Below are positions 42,701 through 52,699 of a stretch of DNA of 64,000 nt, one piece after another. This DNA comes from Patiria miniata (lineage: Eukaryota; Echinodermata; Asteroidea; Valvatida; Asterinidae). The position numbers and the translations under genes are program-made. The notes beneath the pieces are model-generated. The model saw only the letters and a program-made list of their open reading frames with translations, had not been told where the DNA came from and made no database searches. Location of the stretch: NCBI RefSeq assembly GCF_015706575.1, contig NW_024037059.1, forward strand, positions 40,275,058 to 40,339,057, given 5' to 3'. The number at the start of each line of letters is the position of its first letter. The stretch's first letter is position 1.

Positions 42701-45700
42701 CCAATTTATGGGCAAAACATGGACGGACGATCCGTCACCTCATTTTGGTCAACAGGTCATTAGACAACACGCCCTCACACGTTCGCATGTCCTCCAGCGA
42801 ATCCCTAAAGGGGCGTGTCAATTCAGTCAACCCCCTTCATCATCAAATTGGCAGGGTTTTCTTCACAATCTCCAGCGTCCTTTCCAGAACTTACCGGGAG
42901 TTCTTGTCACTTATCATCCAACTTCGCAGTTCCAAATGAAGTTAAGTTTGTCCATAAATAGTCTGCAAGTCTCCCTTGCGTGTTAGCAGGCACACTTGGG
43001 CTTTACTGGGCCCGGGCCGCCATGTTTGGTGGCGTCGCCATTGGTTTCTGCTGGTGACGTAATAGCTATGCTGTTGACTCGTTTCCTTGTCTGTAAAGAA
43101 ACAGACGAGAGCGATTATCCCCAGGTAGAAATTGATGAACGAAAGATAAAATGAATCGTTAGTTATTCATTCCAAAATATTGCAGGACGCCAACCAATGT
43201 CTGGTACTAATCACGAGATGGCGCTATACAAGATGGTTGATTAATTCGCTTACCGCTGTGATTTTGCTCGCCAGTAGTACGGCCATTTCTTCAAAGGCCT
43301 CCATTATATTCGTGTTGTCGTTCGCACTGGTCTCGAAAAACTTCAGCCCCTGGTTCTTCGCGAACTGTGTTCGAAAAAAAAGTTGGAAAAAAACTTCAAA
43401 ACCTACTAATATCACTTCATTCCTACATTATCCCAACCCCAGTCACTCATAAAGATTATTTTTGTACCAAGGTCATTCCCACGGAAGCGCACAGGATTGT
43501 GGGTAACTGACCACATCAAAACCATCGACATTGAGCATGACGACTATATAGTCAGAGCGTTACTGCGGAGTTGCCGAAAACTCGGCGTCGCCACCGGACG
43601 TGTCCGGCTCCACGATGCCACACTACATAATTTCATACCCCTCGTTTTCTTTGGGAGACTACGGCCCGCCCAAGATAGTTAAATTTTCCATGGAACTTTA
43701 TTAATAAAAATAGCTAACTTACCTCTTCTCCAGCCTCTTTGGAAACCACTCGCTGTTCAACTACATCACTTTTGTTTCCCAATATGATGATATCTACATC
43801 TTCTGGCGCATACTGTCGAGCAAAAACAGATAGATTTCTCTGTCAAAATTGGGTGACGAAACGATAACGAATTAGCTCCATCACACAAAAAAAGAGTAAC
43901 TCCGACTATAACGACAGCAAGCACAGCAACAGAACTTAAAAAATCAAGTTCTCAAATGAAATAATTATTACGTTCGATCGGCGTACTATACTATACTAGC
44001 TATACTAAACTTTTTAGTTTCATCATAAACTCATTAATAACATCCCTACACAGTTCTGGCAGCTAACATGTTGTGGCGTCTCCCCTGTGACGTCATTAAC
44101 CACCAAAATTCAGCAGTCTCGGTTAAAGACTTAACCCCCCCCCCTTCCGCCACCCAATCAAGGCCCGCCCCTTCTCTCCTACCTTTTTGACATCTTCCAG
44201 CCAGCTGGTCAGCCCATGTAGCGTGGTCTCCTCCGTGACGTCATAGACGATCATGACCCCCGCGGCGCCCCTGTAGTAGGCTTGGGTCATGGAGCGGAAC
44301 CTCTCCTGGCCCGACGTGTCCCATAGTTGCATCTTGATCAACCGGTCGCCCACTTGCACGCAGCGGATTTTGAAATCCAAACCTGACATTAAGTGCCGTA
44401 AAAAAAGTTAAAATGACGTCACACCGAGGCGCAGAAACAACCTGTACCCACTGATCTCTATAGACCTTTATCATGCTGCCACCATTTCAGTCATGTTCCC
44501 TGTATCCAATAACAGTACTGAATGATACTGGTTCTTGTGCAAAAAGGAACCAGACTATTTTTTTTTTCTTCCAGCCTCGCTTTGGTAACAGTGATGTGAA
44601 TGGGAAAAAAATCAAATGGCTGCAACATGATAATGGTCTATTGCCTGTACTCCTCTGACGAACGATACAAATTTTTCACACGGTATCGCGTGCACCATGC
44701 CCGAGGTTATTATAGTATAGAATCTGAGAAGATGACTTGTGTGGGTACGAGGTGGAAAAAAACCAAAATGGCGGCAAGATTTTTATATATTTTGTCTACT
44801 GGATTTCCAGCGGTCGATCGAATGTGAAATAAAACAATGGATACTGAGGTGGTAGGCTCGAACTGCGTTTGAAACTCTCTAGGGTTGGCTCATTGTTTTA
44901 GCGCCCTAATTCTCTTCTCGCGCGGCGGACACGCCCCTTTAGGGGTACACCCCAGTAAATAGGCAAAAAGTCGGTCTGCCGAGCTCATGAATAACAGATT
45001 TACACTCAAAGTATTATATAATTGGAGAGTTCTGAGAGCCATGGAATGGGGAATTGAATACGTATGGCACTGCACATCTGGCCTGGACTTAGGGCTTCCA
45101 ATTCTAAGCATTTTGGATGCAATTGGGTCCGAAAGTGGTGCTATTTAGCCATGTTGTGGAGGGATCCTGTTGGGTTTTTTTTTCAAATGGGCTACTTTTC
45201 CAGTTTAGGAAACATCACTCGTTTTAGGGGTGGTCTTCTTTGGGTGAGAATTTCTCCATAAAAGTTATCGGTCAACCCACCAAAAATTGAAAAGAAAATG
45301 ATAGAGGACACGTTGATCATCATTTTTCTGTGTAGCCTGAACACCTGTGAGAGTTCTGAGTATTTTAAACAGATATTTCAAGTATGGGGATTTAACATCA
45401 GTGTCTATGGGAATAAACCAGCTTGCTAGCATGATGTTTCCCATTGACTCCCGTAAATATAGCGCCCTCTTCCCTCCCACACAAGTTCCTATCTGACCCC
45501 CCCCCCCCCCAAAAAAACCCCCAAATATCTAGTTTTATGATGTGCACGTGCGACCCCCGGACACTGCTTTTATCAAATAACCAAGTTGTATCTTTACAAT
45601 CTGTCAAAATATTTGAAAGATTTACGGATCATTATTTGCGCATAAACCAGAGACTGATTATGCAGACCGGACGCGCCACCATATCGCCACAAAAGTCAAT

Positions 45701-48700
45701 AACAAAAATGATAATTCTATTGTCTGAGATTTTAGTTCCAAGTTCGCTCTCGGGCTAATTACATCGGTTCACGCAATATCCGAACCAACGAGACCAAAAC
45801 ATCAAGACCGCAACACTCATTGTGCAATTGGTCACAGTTACTTGACGAGATAAAAGTGCGGTTTCTCTTTCGGAAGTTTTTCATTTTCCCACTTGGCTCC
45901 AAACCTGTCGTTACTTTGGTACGATGATAACAACTAGCTGGGGTAATGATCTAAGAGTTTTTGAAGGGTAGAGGTCAAACAGGACACACCTGGCTTCCCT
46001 ACTCAACAACAAATCTCTACAAGAGTATTTTTCCTTTGAGAATGTATAATGCTTGGATCAAACGTCTGGCCCGGTAACTTTTACAATTTGTACTCACTTC
46101 ATGTAACTCCGATCCCGTGGTAAAGCGATTTGCTGCAGCGTTTTTCTCAATAATAATTAGGCAATTTTTTTAAAGAACGTTTAACCCCATCACTCCCTAG
46201 GCATTTTTTACTAGGATGCAACCTAAATCCTGCAAAATCCTGCTTGAATGTGGTCCTTGGAGGGGTGACCACTGCCTCAATCCTGCAAAATCCTCCAGTA
46301 ATCACTGTCAATATGTTGAGGCAGAGCCAGTGACATGCTGGAGCAGTGCGGAGGATTTGAAGTGTACATGTATAATATAGGCCTAAATTTATGCACGGCT
46401 GAGCACAAACAACACAAGCTCCGGCCCAAAACCTTGACACAGTGCATCCTCCAAAATCAGCCACACATTTTTGCCATAGGCCTCAGTATAGCCATCCTGT
46501 AAGTGGGTGTTTTTTCAAAGATCATTTTGGAAGATTTGGGAAGGTTAGGGTTAATGAATCCTCAAAACATTTGCACTATGCAGGAATCCCAGTACCACAC
46601 ACCACATCAATTTACAGTACCTAGGCGCTGCAAGAACTCCCAAAACCCTACTCGTGGATTTCGACAGATCTTGGAGAGATTGGATTTGTTTGGGGTCTGA
46701 CTCACCCAAAGTGGCTTTGCACTTGCTAGGAAATTCCCCGTCCACGAATCTCCGCAGTATGCAGGTCTTGCCGACGCTGGAGCCCCCGACGATCAGGACT
46801 TTGAACGGCTGGTCCCGCCGCGGGTCTATCTCATCGGCCTTACGCCGAGCCGGCCCTCCGTTCATCATCTCTAGAAAACGAAACATGGAAACGATTGTCA
46901 AGCGAGCACGGCTGGGGAGGCAGGCAACGGTGGGTGGGTGGGGAGGGCCTGGGGGAGGGCCTGCAGAGTGGGAGGGGGGTCGGAGCCCCACGGTCCGCAC
47001 TAGACTCAGACCGCAGTGGCATCAGTACATTATACGTAAAATCATTTAAGTTCAATTCGGCTCTTTCACAATCCTACGCGTTTCCCGACAAGTTATTCCC
47101 ATCAATTGCCCAGCGCACCATACAATTTTTCTTGCGGCCGGTTGATGCAGGGCTTACGGAGATTGTGTATCCTTGTCTAATCTCGTGTAGTCTCGTTCTT
47201 CAGTGAGGTCAACCTCTTGTGTCTGTATCATGAGGCTAACATTTTGTTCCAGTACTTGTTTGCGTCTATTCGCCATACTGGTACAGAGGCGAAGATCGCG
47301 CACACATGGGAGCCTCCACACAGTTCGCGTGAAATGTTTCAAAGCGAGGTGTTTTCATTTGGCCTTCGCCTTTTTGGTTTAGTTATTCGAAAGCTAGGCC
47401 CATGCAACTGAAACGAAACGGAGTTCACAGAGAAGTTCATGTAATATGGTAATCTGATAGAAGCCCCGTGTGGCATGCAATGGGACATCAAATATAGTAA
47501 TTCTTGTAGAAAATCCGAAAGCCACAAACACGTAGCAGTTCAGTGATGCGTTGCAAACGGCCGGGAATATTGAAAAGGCGCTCTAGTGACGTCAATAGAT
47601 ATAAATAGAAACGACCTTTCACGCAAAATGGTTTGACGTTCGCCACCGGGCTTTCGTAAGTTTCACATTTAACGGACAGAAGCATGGGCGTCCGGGGGGG
47701 GCCAAGTGGGGCGACTGGCCCCCCCCCCCCCCCCCCCTCGAAAAGCAAAGCAGGTAGTCTGGTTTCCAGAACTGACAATTATTAAAAAGGAGGAATTCCT
47801 CCCGTTTTAGTCACGTGACAATGTATTACCGGAGGCTACCTGACCTAAGATTCATCAGGAATAGTCAGAATATTTTGGTCTGGGAACCAGACTACAAAAC
47901 AGGGGGAAAAGAAAAACAAAAGGAAAAGCAGGTGTGAATCCTATAATTTGCCATTAATTTAATACACATTTAAAAAATGGGCGGCATTATTCTGTAACTT
48001 TCTGGGAAAGTGTGCAGTGAATTTATTGTCCAACAAAGCTTTGTAGCAGTTACTTTGTCTGGGTCAAGGTCAAGTGTACATGTTAACCATTTCAATTTCC
48101 CTGGTCATTAACCAGGTAAGTAGCCTCTATGGTGAATATCAGTAAAACAAAAGTCCCTATTTCGAATTCCTCAAAATACCTCCATCTCCATCTCCATAGT
48201 TTATGTCAGCAAAATATCCTGTCCAATACATCAACGGTAACTTGACCACCATTATGGACCGGTGTGTGACTCACAATACGGAGGAATTCCAGTATTTGAG
48301 CCCAGCGGATATAGGGGGGGGGGGGGTCTCGTCCTGGGGCAGACAGGGCTCTGGAGTGCTCTAAAACGTGCAAAACTAAATCAGGTCCACTTTACTCGCA
48401 GTTTATAGCCAGCAAATTTCTCCAAAAATTCCACTGGGGCAAAGAAAATGTCCTCAGTATTTCACCAACCAAGTTTGCAGACTCAATTCAATTTTTAAAG
48501 GAGACTTTTCTGCAATATTTTGAACATGAGAGGGAAGTCAAGTGATTTCAAAATGGGGCTAAAGACTAGACTGGTACATGTCCAACCATGGTCCAACTAT
48601 TTGAAAAGAATGACCTCTTCATTCAGTGTCAATAGTCTGGTGGCTTGACTATGGAGAAATGCGTATAAATTGAGACTAGTTCCCGCTTCATGCCACATGT

Positions 48701-51700
48701 TTCTTAAATTCTTTTGGCATGGTCGATTGATGCAGTACTGAAGCTGTGTTGGACTGGTTGTTTTAGGTGCCAGTCTATTTTCTTGTTTTTGCATGTTTTC
48801 AATAACTTATGTTTTGGGACTCTCATACACAGTATTTTCGGACTAGTCCTGGGGGGAGGAGAAGGGCAGCAGGGACTGGATGTATGGAGGGGCAACCAAA
48901 TTTTATCCGTGCTCAAGGGTATAGACAGGTTTGTTCCACCGGAAACCCGGCCTCCGTAAAATCAAAAAGTGTGGGGGGGGGGCAGTGGCGTCACCAGACT
49001 TTTCAGTCTGGGGGGGGGGGGCACAGGGGGGGGCACCAGCATTTGATGGGGGGGGGGGCACTTAGGTGGATACGGATCGCCGTCCTGGGGGAGGGGTCTA
49101 AGGGGAGGGGGTGCCCCCCCTCCCCTTTGGAAAATTTTCGCATACGGAGGATGGGCTAGATGCAAAATGGTGCCACATTTGATGCTAAATTCGATCTGAA
49201 GATATCTCCAGAAATTGCTATTTTTGAGGTAATGATTTTAACAACGCGCAGAATTTTGCAGAGGATAGGGGGCACCAGCATTTGATGGGGGGGGGGGGGC
49301 ACTAGGTTTTCCAGGGGGGCACGTGCCCCCCCTGCCCCCCCCCCTCCCCCCTTGGCGACGCCACTGGGGGGGGGGGGGCTAGACACCATCTTTTAATGGG
49401 GCCCTGTTCAAAGCCGAATTCGCGGTCATTGTCAGACAATATGAATCGTTATACGCGTTCCACGGGACGTTCAAATAAACAACCGGACCATTCGCGAAAA
49501 AAGGGTTTTGCGGAAAAAAATTAATTAAAAATGATAATCACAGTTTCGTAATTTTCTGCGATTGCCAAATTTCAGGGGATCCCCCCCCCCCTTGGCTCCG
49601 CCGCTGTTTGAGCCACATTTATGGGACTACGCAAATTGCACCTCAGTTCATGGGTCATGCATTGCTACCTACCTGGAGTCCGATAGAATAACACGCCATT
49701 AACACTCGATACCCTCATGCCATGACAAACGGGGCAGTCGGTATTTTTCCGGACGGGTGCAACGCCGATATTTCTCCGCGAGTTGGCTCGAAAGGTCCTG
49801 GCGCTCTGCATGCTGTCCCCGGAAAGTGCGAATGTGACTCCGTGTAAAACCGTTGCCCCCTGAAGTCCACCGTGTCAAAGTGCCGTGATTTTTCTAATTT
49901 GCCGAGTCCTTCGGATTGAACGACAGTCCGAGTTGTAATGGTCCTTCTAGCCCGTTTAGTTACGTTAGTTTCCTCATATTAATTGGTTCTCAGTATGGCT
50001 TCCTCGTGATTCCCAAAGAATGCTATTCGATGAGCTACAAGTTTTCAATGCGTGCGCTGAAGGGCAGGGCTGACACAACCACCGCCGAACCTATACGCGA
50101 CGCTATTCAGTTGGCTGAGGCTAGTACTCATTGTTCGTAGCTACTCGCTATTTTAATTGACAATATGGTCTTTAGAGAGTTTTTTCGGGTCAGACCATTT
50201 TATTCCTCATACGACTGTAAATGCACCATATCAAGCGTAGCGTGTAAAATCTGTTATGCATGGTTAAGGATTCTGTATGACAGCTCGATTTAAATACATG
50301 TACATGCAAATTCACTATGAGAAGGAGCTTATTTTGCTGCTGTTTTGAAAAGGCATTGTCGCATGCCGTGACGAGAGGATTGCGATGGACGGAGCATGGA
50401 GAGAGATTCAGAGAACAGAACAGCACCCTCGGTTTTTAAATTTGACAGTTAATTGACCTTCATTGTCACAGTGGGGGTATACGGTGTTTTCTTGGCACCT
50501 ATCCCCATGGGCGTCGCCAGGATTTCTTCTAGAGGGGGGCAAAAATCACTATATTTTCCAGAATTTTCCCGATCGATCGTTTTTCGAGGGTGGGTAGGGA
50601 CATCCCCCCAACCCATTAAATAAACAACAATATGATTTTCCGCCTCTTTTTCTTGTGTTTTTTTTTTTGCTCGTCGGGGGGGGAGGGGCAAGTGCCCCCC
50701 TTCCCCCCCCCCCCGATCGCGACTCCCATGGCCATCCCCTCTCCTTCGCAGCCCCCCCCCCCCCCCCCGATCCGCCTCTGCTGAATGAATTGCTGTAGAG
50801 TTTCACGTGATTTCAGCATTTACGAATCATTGTTATTAGTACAAAAATCTGTACATGTATTCTCCATTTACTGTTGTTGTTTATTCAACTATATGTATAA
50901 ATCAACCTTTGACCTTCTGTGATCCTGCATTGCAGAGTAAACCCTGTCCATGTTTTTGTAGCTCACTTTGACTTGTGACACATTTTTATAACCGATAAGA
51001 TAATAATCATGACGGATCACAAGTCATGCAACGTACGGTCGGGTGAATTTAGGGTTAAAGTCTTCACAATCTCTACGAAACCACTGCAGTGTTTATTTGA
51101 CACCGAGGGTATTACGAAACCAAGAGCTCAACGACAAAACATTTTCCTTAACACGAACATCCCAGTACGTTAAGCTCTGACAGGAGCTTCTACATGCCAC
51201 TATCTACTAGTGGTCGATCAATCAGTCATTCACCGGAAAATTGACCGAAATAAGCCCACAAAAGTTTCCCATAAAATATAACTACCACATTTTAATTTTA
51301 CAAAAAACAGCAAATGTATTTATACTTAACAAAACTATTTTTAACAATTCGGCAAGAAGTTTATGAAAAGTTTGTAAATGGAGGCAAAATATATGCAGTG
51401 ATGCTATAGTCACAAATCGCTATGAATCTATAGGCCTATACATGTAGGTGTAAATCTAAAGTACAGTGTTCCATATATGCCATCAGCGTCGCATTTTGGG
51501 CGTCGCATTTTTAAGCTCTGGCAGGGATAATTTTGATAGATTTCATGCAGGATTGTGCTCTCGCACTTGTTTTTTTTACTGCGACACTCGATACTCTGCC
51601 CGCAATAGCTTCTGTCCAGAGCAAAAAAGATGACATGGGTTGCTAGTAGACTTTCCAACTGATAGCGGGCTTTTAGTGGGGAAAATTCGACGTTAAAATC

Positions 51701-52494
51701 CTTTGAACAACATAATGAGAAGCCGTGCTTTCTTATAGCTCTTGCGGCATTAATCTTATCGATCCTGAATCCTCCATCACTTTAAAATAATATGATTGTT
51801 CACACACCCTATAGAATGAGTAATTTCAATCTCCATATTCAGTCAATATGTTTATCCAAACCCAATTAAGTTTCAATATGTTTATGTATAGCATGGAGCT
51901 ATAATGTGCAGGCGCGGTTCTAGAGCCATTATTTGGGGGGGGGGGGGGGGGGGCTAGCAGGGTGGATCCAGAATTTTTGGGGAGGCGTGCTGAAATGTAG
52001 ACCGGTTATTTTCTCCAGACTCTTAGGCCTCCGAAAATCAATAGGTGTGTGTGTGGGGGGGGGGGGGGGGGCGTGCCATATTTTCAATGGGGATGAGCGC
52101 TGATAAAATCCTACAATCAGGCACACTACTTAAAAGTGTACAAATGCACCCTTCTAACGACTATTTAGGGGAGACCGTTCGCATGTACGTCACATTCTTA
52201 CATTTTGCTAGTGCAATTTTTTTAAGGATTTTTTTTTGGGGGGGAGCTAGACAAATTGGGGGGGGGGGGGGGGGCTAGAACCGCCACTTATAATGTGTAT
52301 AGTGATGGAAAATAATTTATGAAGGTCATTACTTTTAAGTACCAGACACAAACTCCCATGAAAATGTGCATTGACTCACCTGCAAACCAATTTACAGCTG
52401 TCGAGAACGAGTAGGCGTGGCTCTCCCTCACATCGGGGGCGTCACCGCCACGCCCCGCACGACCAGGGTTGTCGGGACCGGTCGTCTTCGGCAT
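39711..52494 (-). CDS. Rab-like small GTPase with long C-terminal tail
   Basis: Six exons join in phase: 52494-52380, 46870-46706, 44382-44183, 43812-43723, 43364-43254, 40262-39711 (410 residues). The GTPase core spans about 60-227: P-loop GGSSVGKTC at 67-75, WDTSGQE (usually WDTAGQE), GNKSD and ETSAN (usually ETSAK), so nucleotide binding is expected. Rabs cycle between GTP and GDP to direct vesicle traffic. The core resembles the Rab8/10 and Rab26/37 branches without matching one clearly. Unusual is the last exon, 183 residues rich in Pro, Ser and Gly with no cysteine pair or CAAX at its end (it stops after TWWSAK), so ordinary Rab prenylation looks impossible. The preceding donor and this acceptor are both phase 0, but a missed phase-0 exon or a separate 3' end carrying cysteines cannot be excluded. 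An alternative first exon is listed at 49673-49811. Confidence 0.8.
40591..40820. mobile_element. MITE family C, copy 1
   Basis: Inverted ends of at least 24 bp: GGGAAAAAATGCTGCAACC..TGACG at the left and CGTCAGGTTGCAACATTTTT at the right. It lies in the last intron of the first Rab-like gene. The interior (GATTGTGTACAAAGTCTA, GTATTTCCTAAC, ATTCATGTCTTATCATC) recurs at 63388-63566. Confidence 0.75.
40821..43253 (-). other. Large last intron of the first Rab-like gene
   Basis: No exon was recognised between the exon ending at 43254 and the C-terminal exon at 40262. Poly(C) occurs near 41505-41517. No insertion other than the family C MITE (40591-40820) could be bounded. Confidence 0.45.
44461..44640. 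mobile_element. TA-type MITE family B, copy 2
   Basis: Inverted ends TAGACCTTTATCATGCTGCC and the inverse (GGCTGCAACATGATAATGGTCTA), with TA at both borders as in Tc1/mariner insertions. Homologous along its length to 33438-33621. It lies in the intron before the WDTSGQE exon. Confidence 0.8.
44641..46705 (-). other. Intron of the first Rab-like gene
   Basis: No exon seen. A stretch near 45236-45480 (GGTCAACCCACCAAAAATTG and following GAAAATGATAGAG) resembles 63112-63240 and is probably a dispersed repeat. A run of C residues followed by A residues lies near 45498-45518. Confidence 0.45.
47754..47895. mobile_element. Short MITE with GTAGTCTGGTT ends
   Basis: Inverted ends GTAGTCTGGTTTCCAGA (47754-47770) and TCTGGGAACCAGACTAC (47879-47895) pair at 16 of 17 positions. 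142 bp in all. The target duplication is not evident. A fragment beginning GGGCGTCCGGGGGG lies just to its left. Confidence 0.65.
48303..49606. mobile_element. 1.3-kb hAT-like element, host of a nested MITE
   Basis: The left end CAGCGGATATAGGGGGG and the right end CCCCCTTGGCTCCGCCGCTG are a short inverted repeat. A perfect 8-bp direct repeat TTTGAGCC flanks them at 48295-48302 and 49607-49614. The interior encodes no recognisable transposase and contains a second element at 48983-49366. It sits between candidate first exons of the Rab-like gene and its P-loop exon. Confidence 0.75.
48983..49366. mobile_element. Nested G-run MITE with CAGTGGCG ends
   Basis: Starts CAGTGGCGTCACCAG and ends TTGGCGACGCCACTG, flanked on both sides by G-runs, so it went into a G-run of the older element and any target duplication is masked. 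GGGGGCACCAGCATTTGATG occurs twice inside (about 49030 and 49270), which suggests further nesting or internal duplication. Confidence 0.75.
49673..49811 (-). CDS. Alternative first coding exon of the first Rab-like gene
   Basis: On the minus strand an ATG at 49811 opens 46 codons that end in phase 1 at a CCAG|GTAGGT donor. Joined to the exon at 46870 it continues in frame through EMMNGG into the P-loop, exactly as the first exon at 52494-52380 does. The peptide is basic at its start (RTFRANSRRN) and contains TDCPVCHG, a CxxC pair of the kind seen in zinc-binding knuckles. Only one such pair is present, so metal binding is a guess. With this start the protein would have 418 residues. It may be an isoform start or chance. 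Confidence 0.55.
50500..50785. mobile_element. G/C-run MITE remnant
   Basis: The left side begins near GGGCGTCGCCAGGATT and the right side ends GGGGCGGATC in inverse (CCCCGATCCGCCTCTG). The two ends belong to different G-run element types, so this is probably two nested or recombined copies. Long C-runs lie at 50697-50714 and 50752-50768. Confidence 0.45.
50786..51900. other. Intron of the first Rab-like gene, no exon seen
   Basis: AT-rich sequence with no exon, repeat border or RNA gene that I could support. Confidence 0.45.
51909..52289. mobile_element. hAT-like MITE with ATAATGTG duplication
   Basis: The left end CAGGCGCGGTTCTAGAGCC and the right end GGCTAGAACCGCCACTT are inverted. A perfect 8-bp ATAATGTG stands at 51901-51908 and 52290-52297 (nine bases if the preceding T is counted). 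G-runs flank an interior piece starting GGTGGATCCAGAATTTTTGG, which looks like part of another G-run element. It lies 91 bases downstream of the first exon's donor. Confidence 0.85.
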
Positions 52495-52511
52495 ATACAC
52501 TCCAGCAGTAA

Positions 52512-52612
52512 GGGTAGTCGACAGTAACTTGTCGACAGTAACTTGTCGACAGTGTGGTGACTGTGGTCCACAGTAAATTGTCGACAGTGCTGTGGACAGT
52601 GTGGTCGACGTC
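52512..52612. repeat. GTCGACAGT repeat cluster
   Basis: Seven GTCGAC or GTGGAC words with AGTAACTT or AGTGTG spacers lie directly upstream (on the minus strand) of the first Rab-like start codon at 52494. Two 17-bp units (GTCGACAGTAACTTGTC type) are perfect. The cluster keeps a frame open upstream of that ATG, so a longer N terminus (ATG at 52653) is possible but looks like repeat-derived sequence. Confidence 0.7.
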
Positions 52613-52699
52613 CAGTGTGTTCTCCGTACAAGAAGATATAGCTTGGTCTGCAAACTTCAATGACGGTGGTCGTTCCCCACTTCGGCTGAAGCTACTCAC

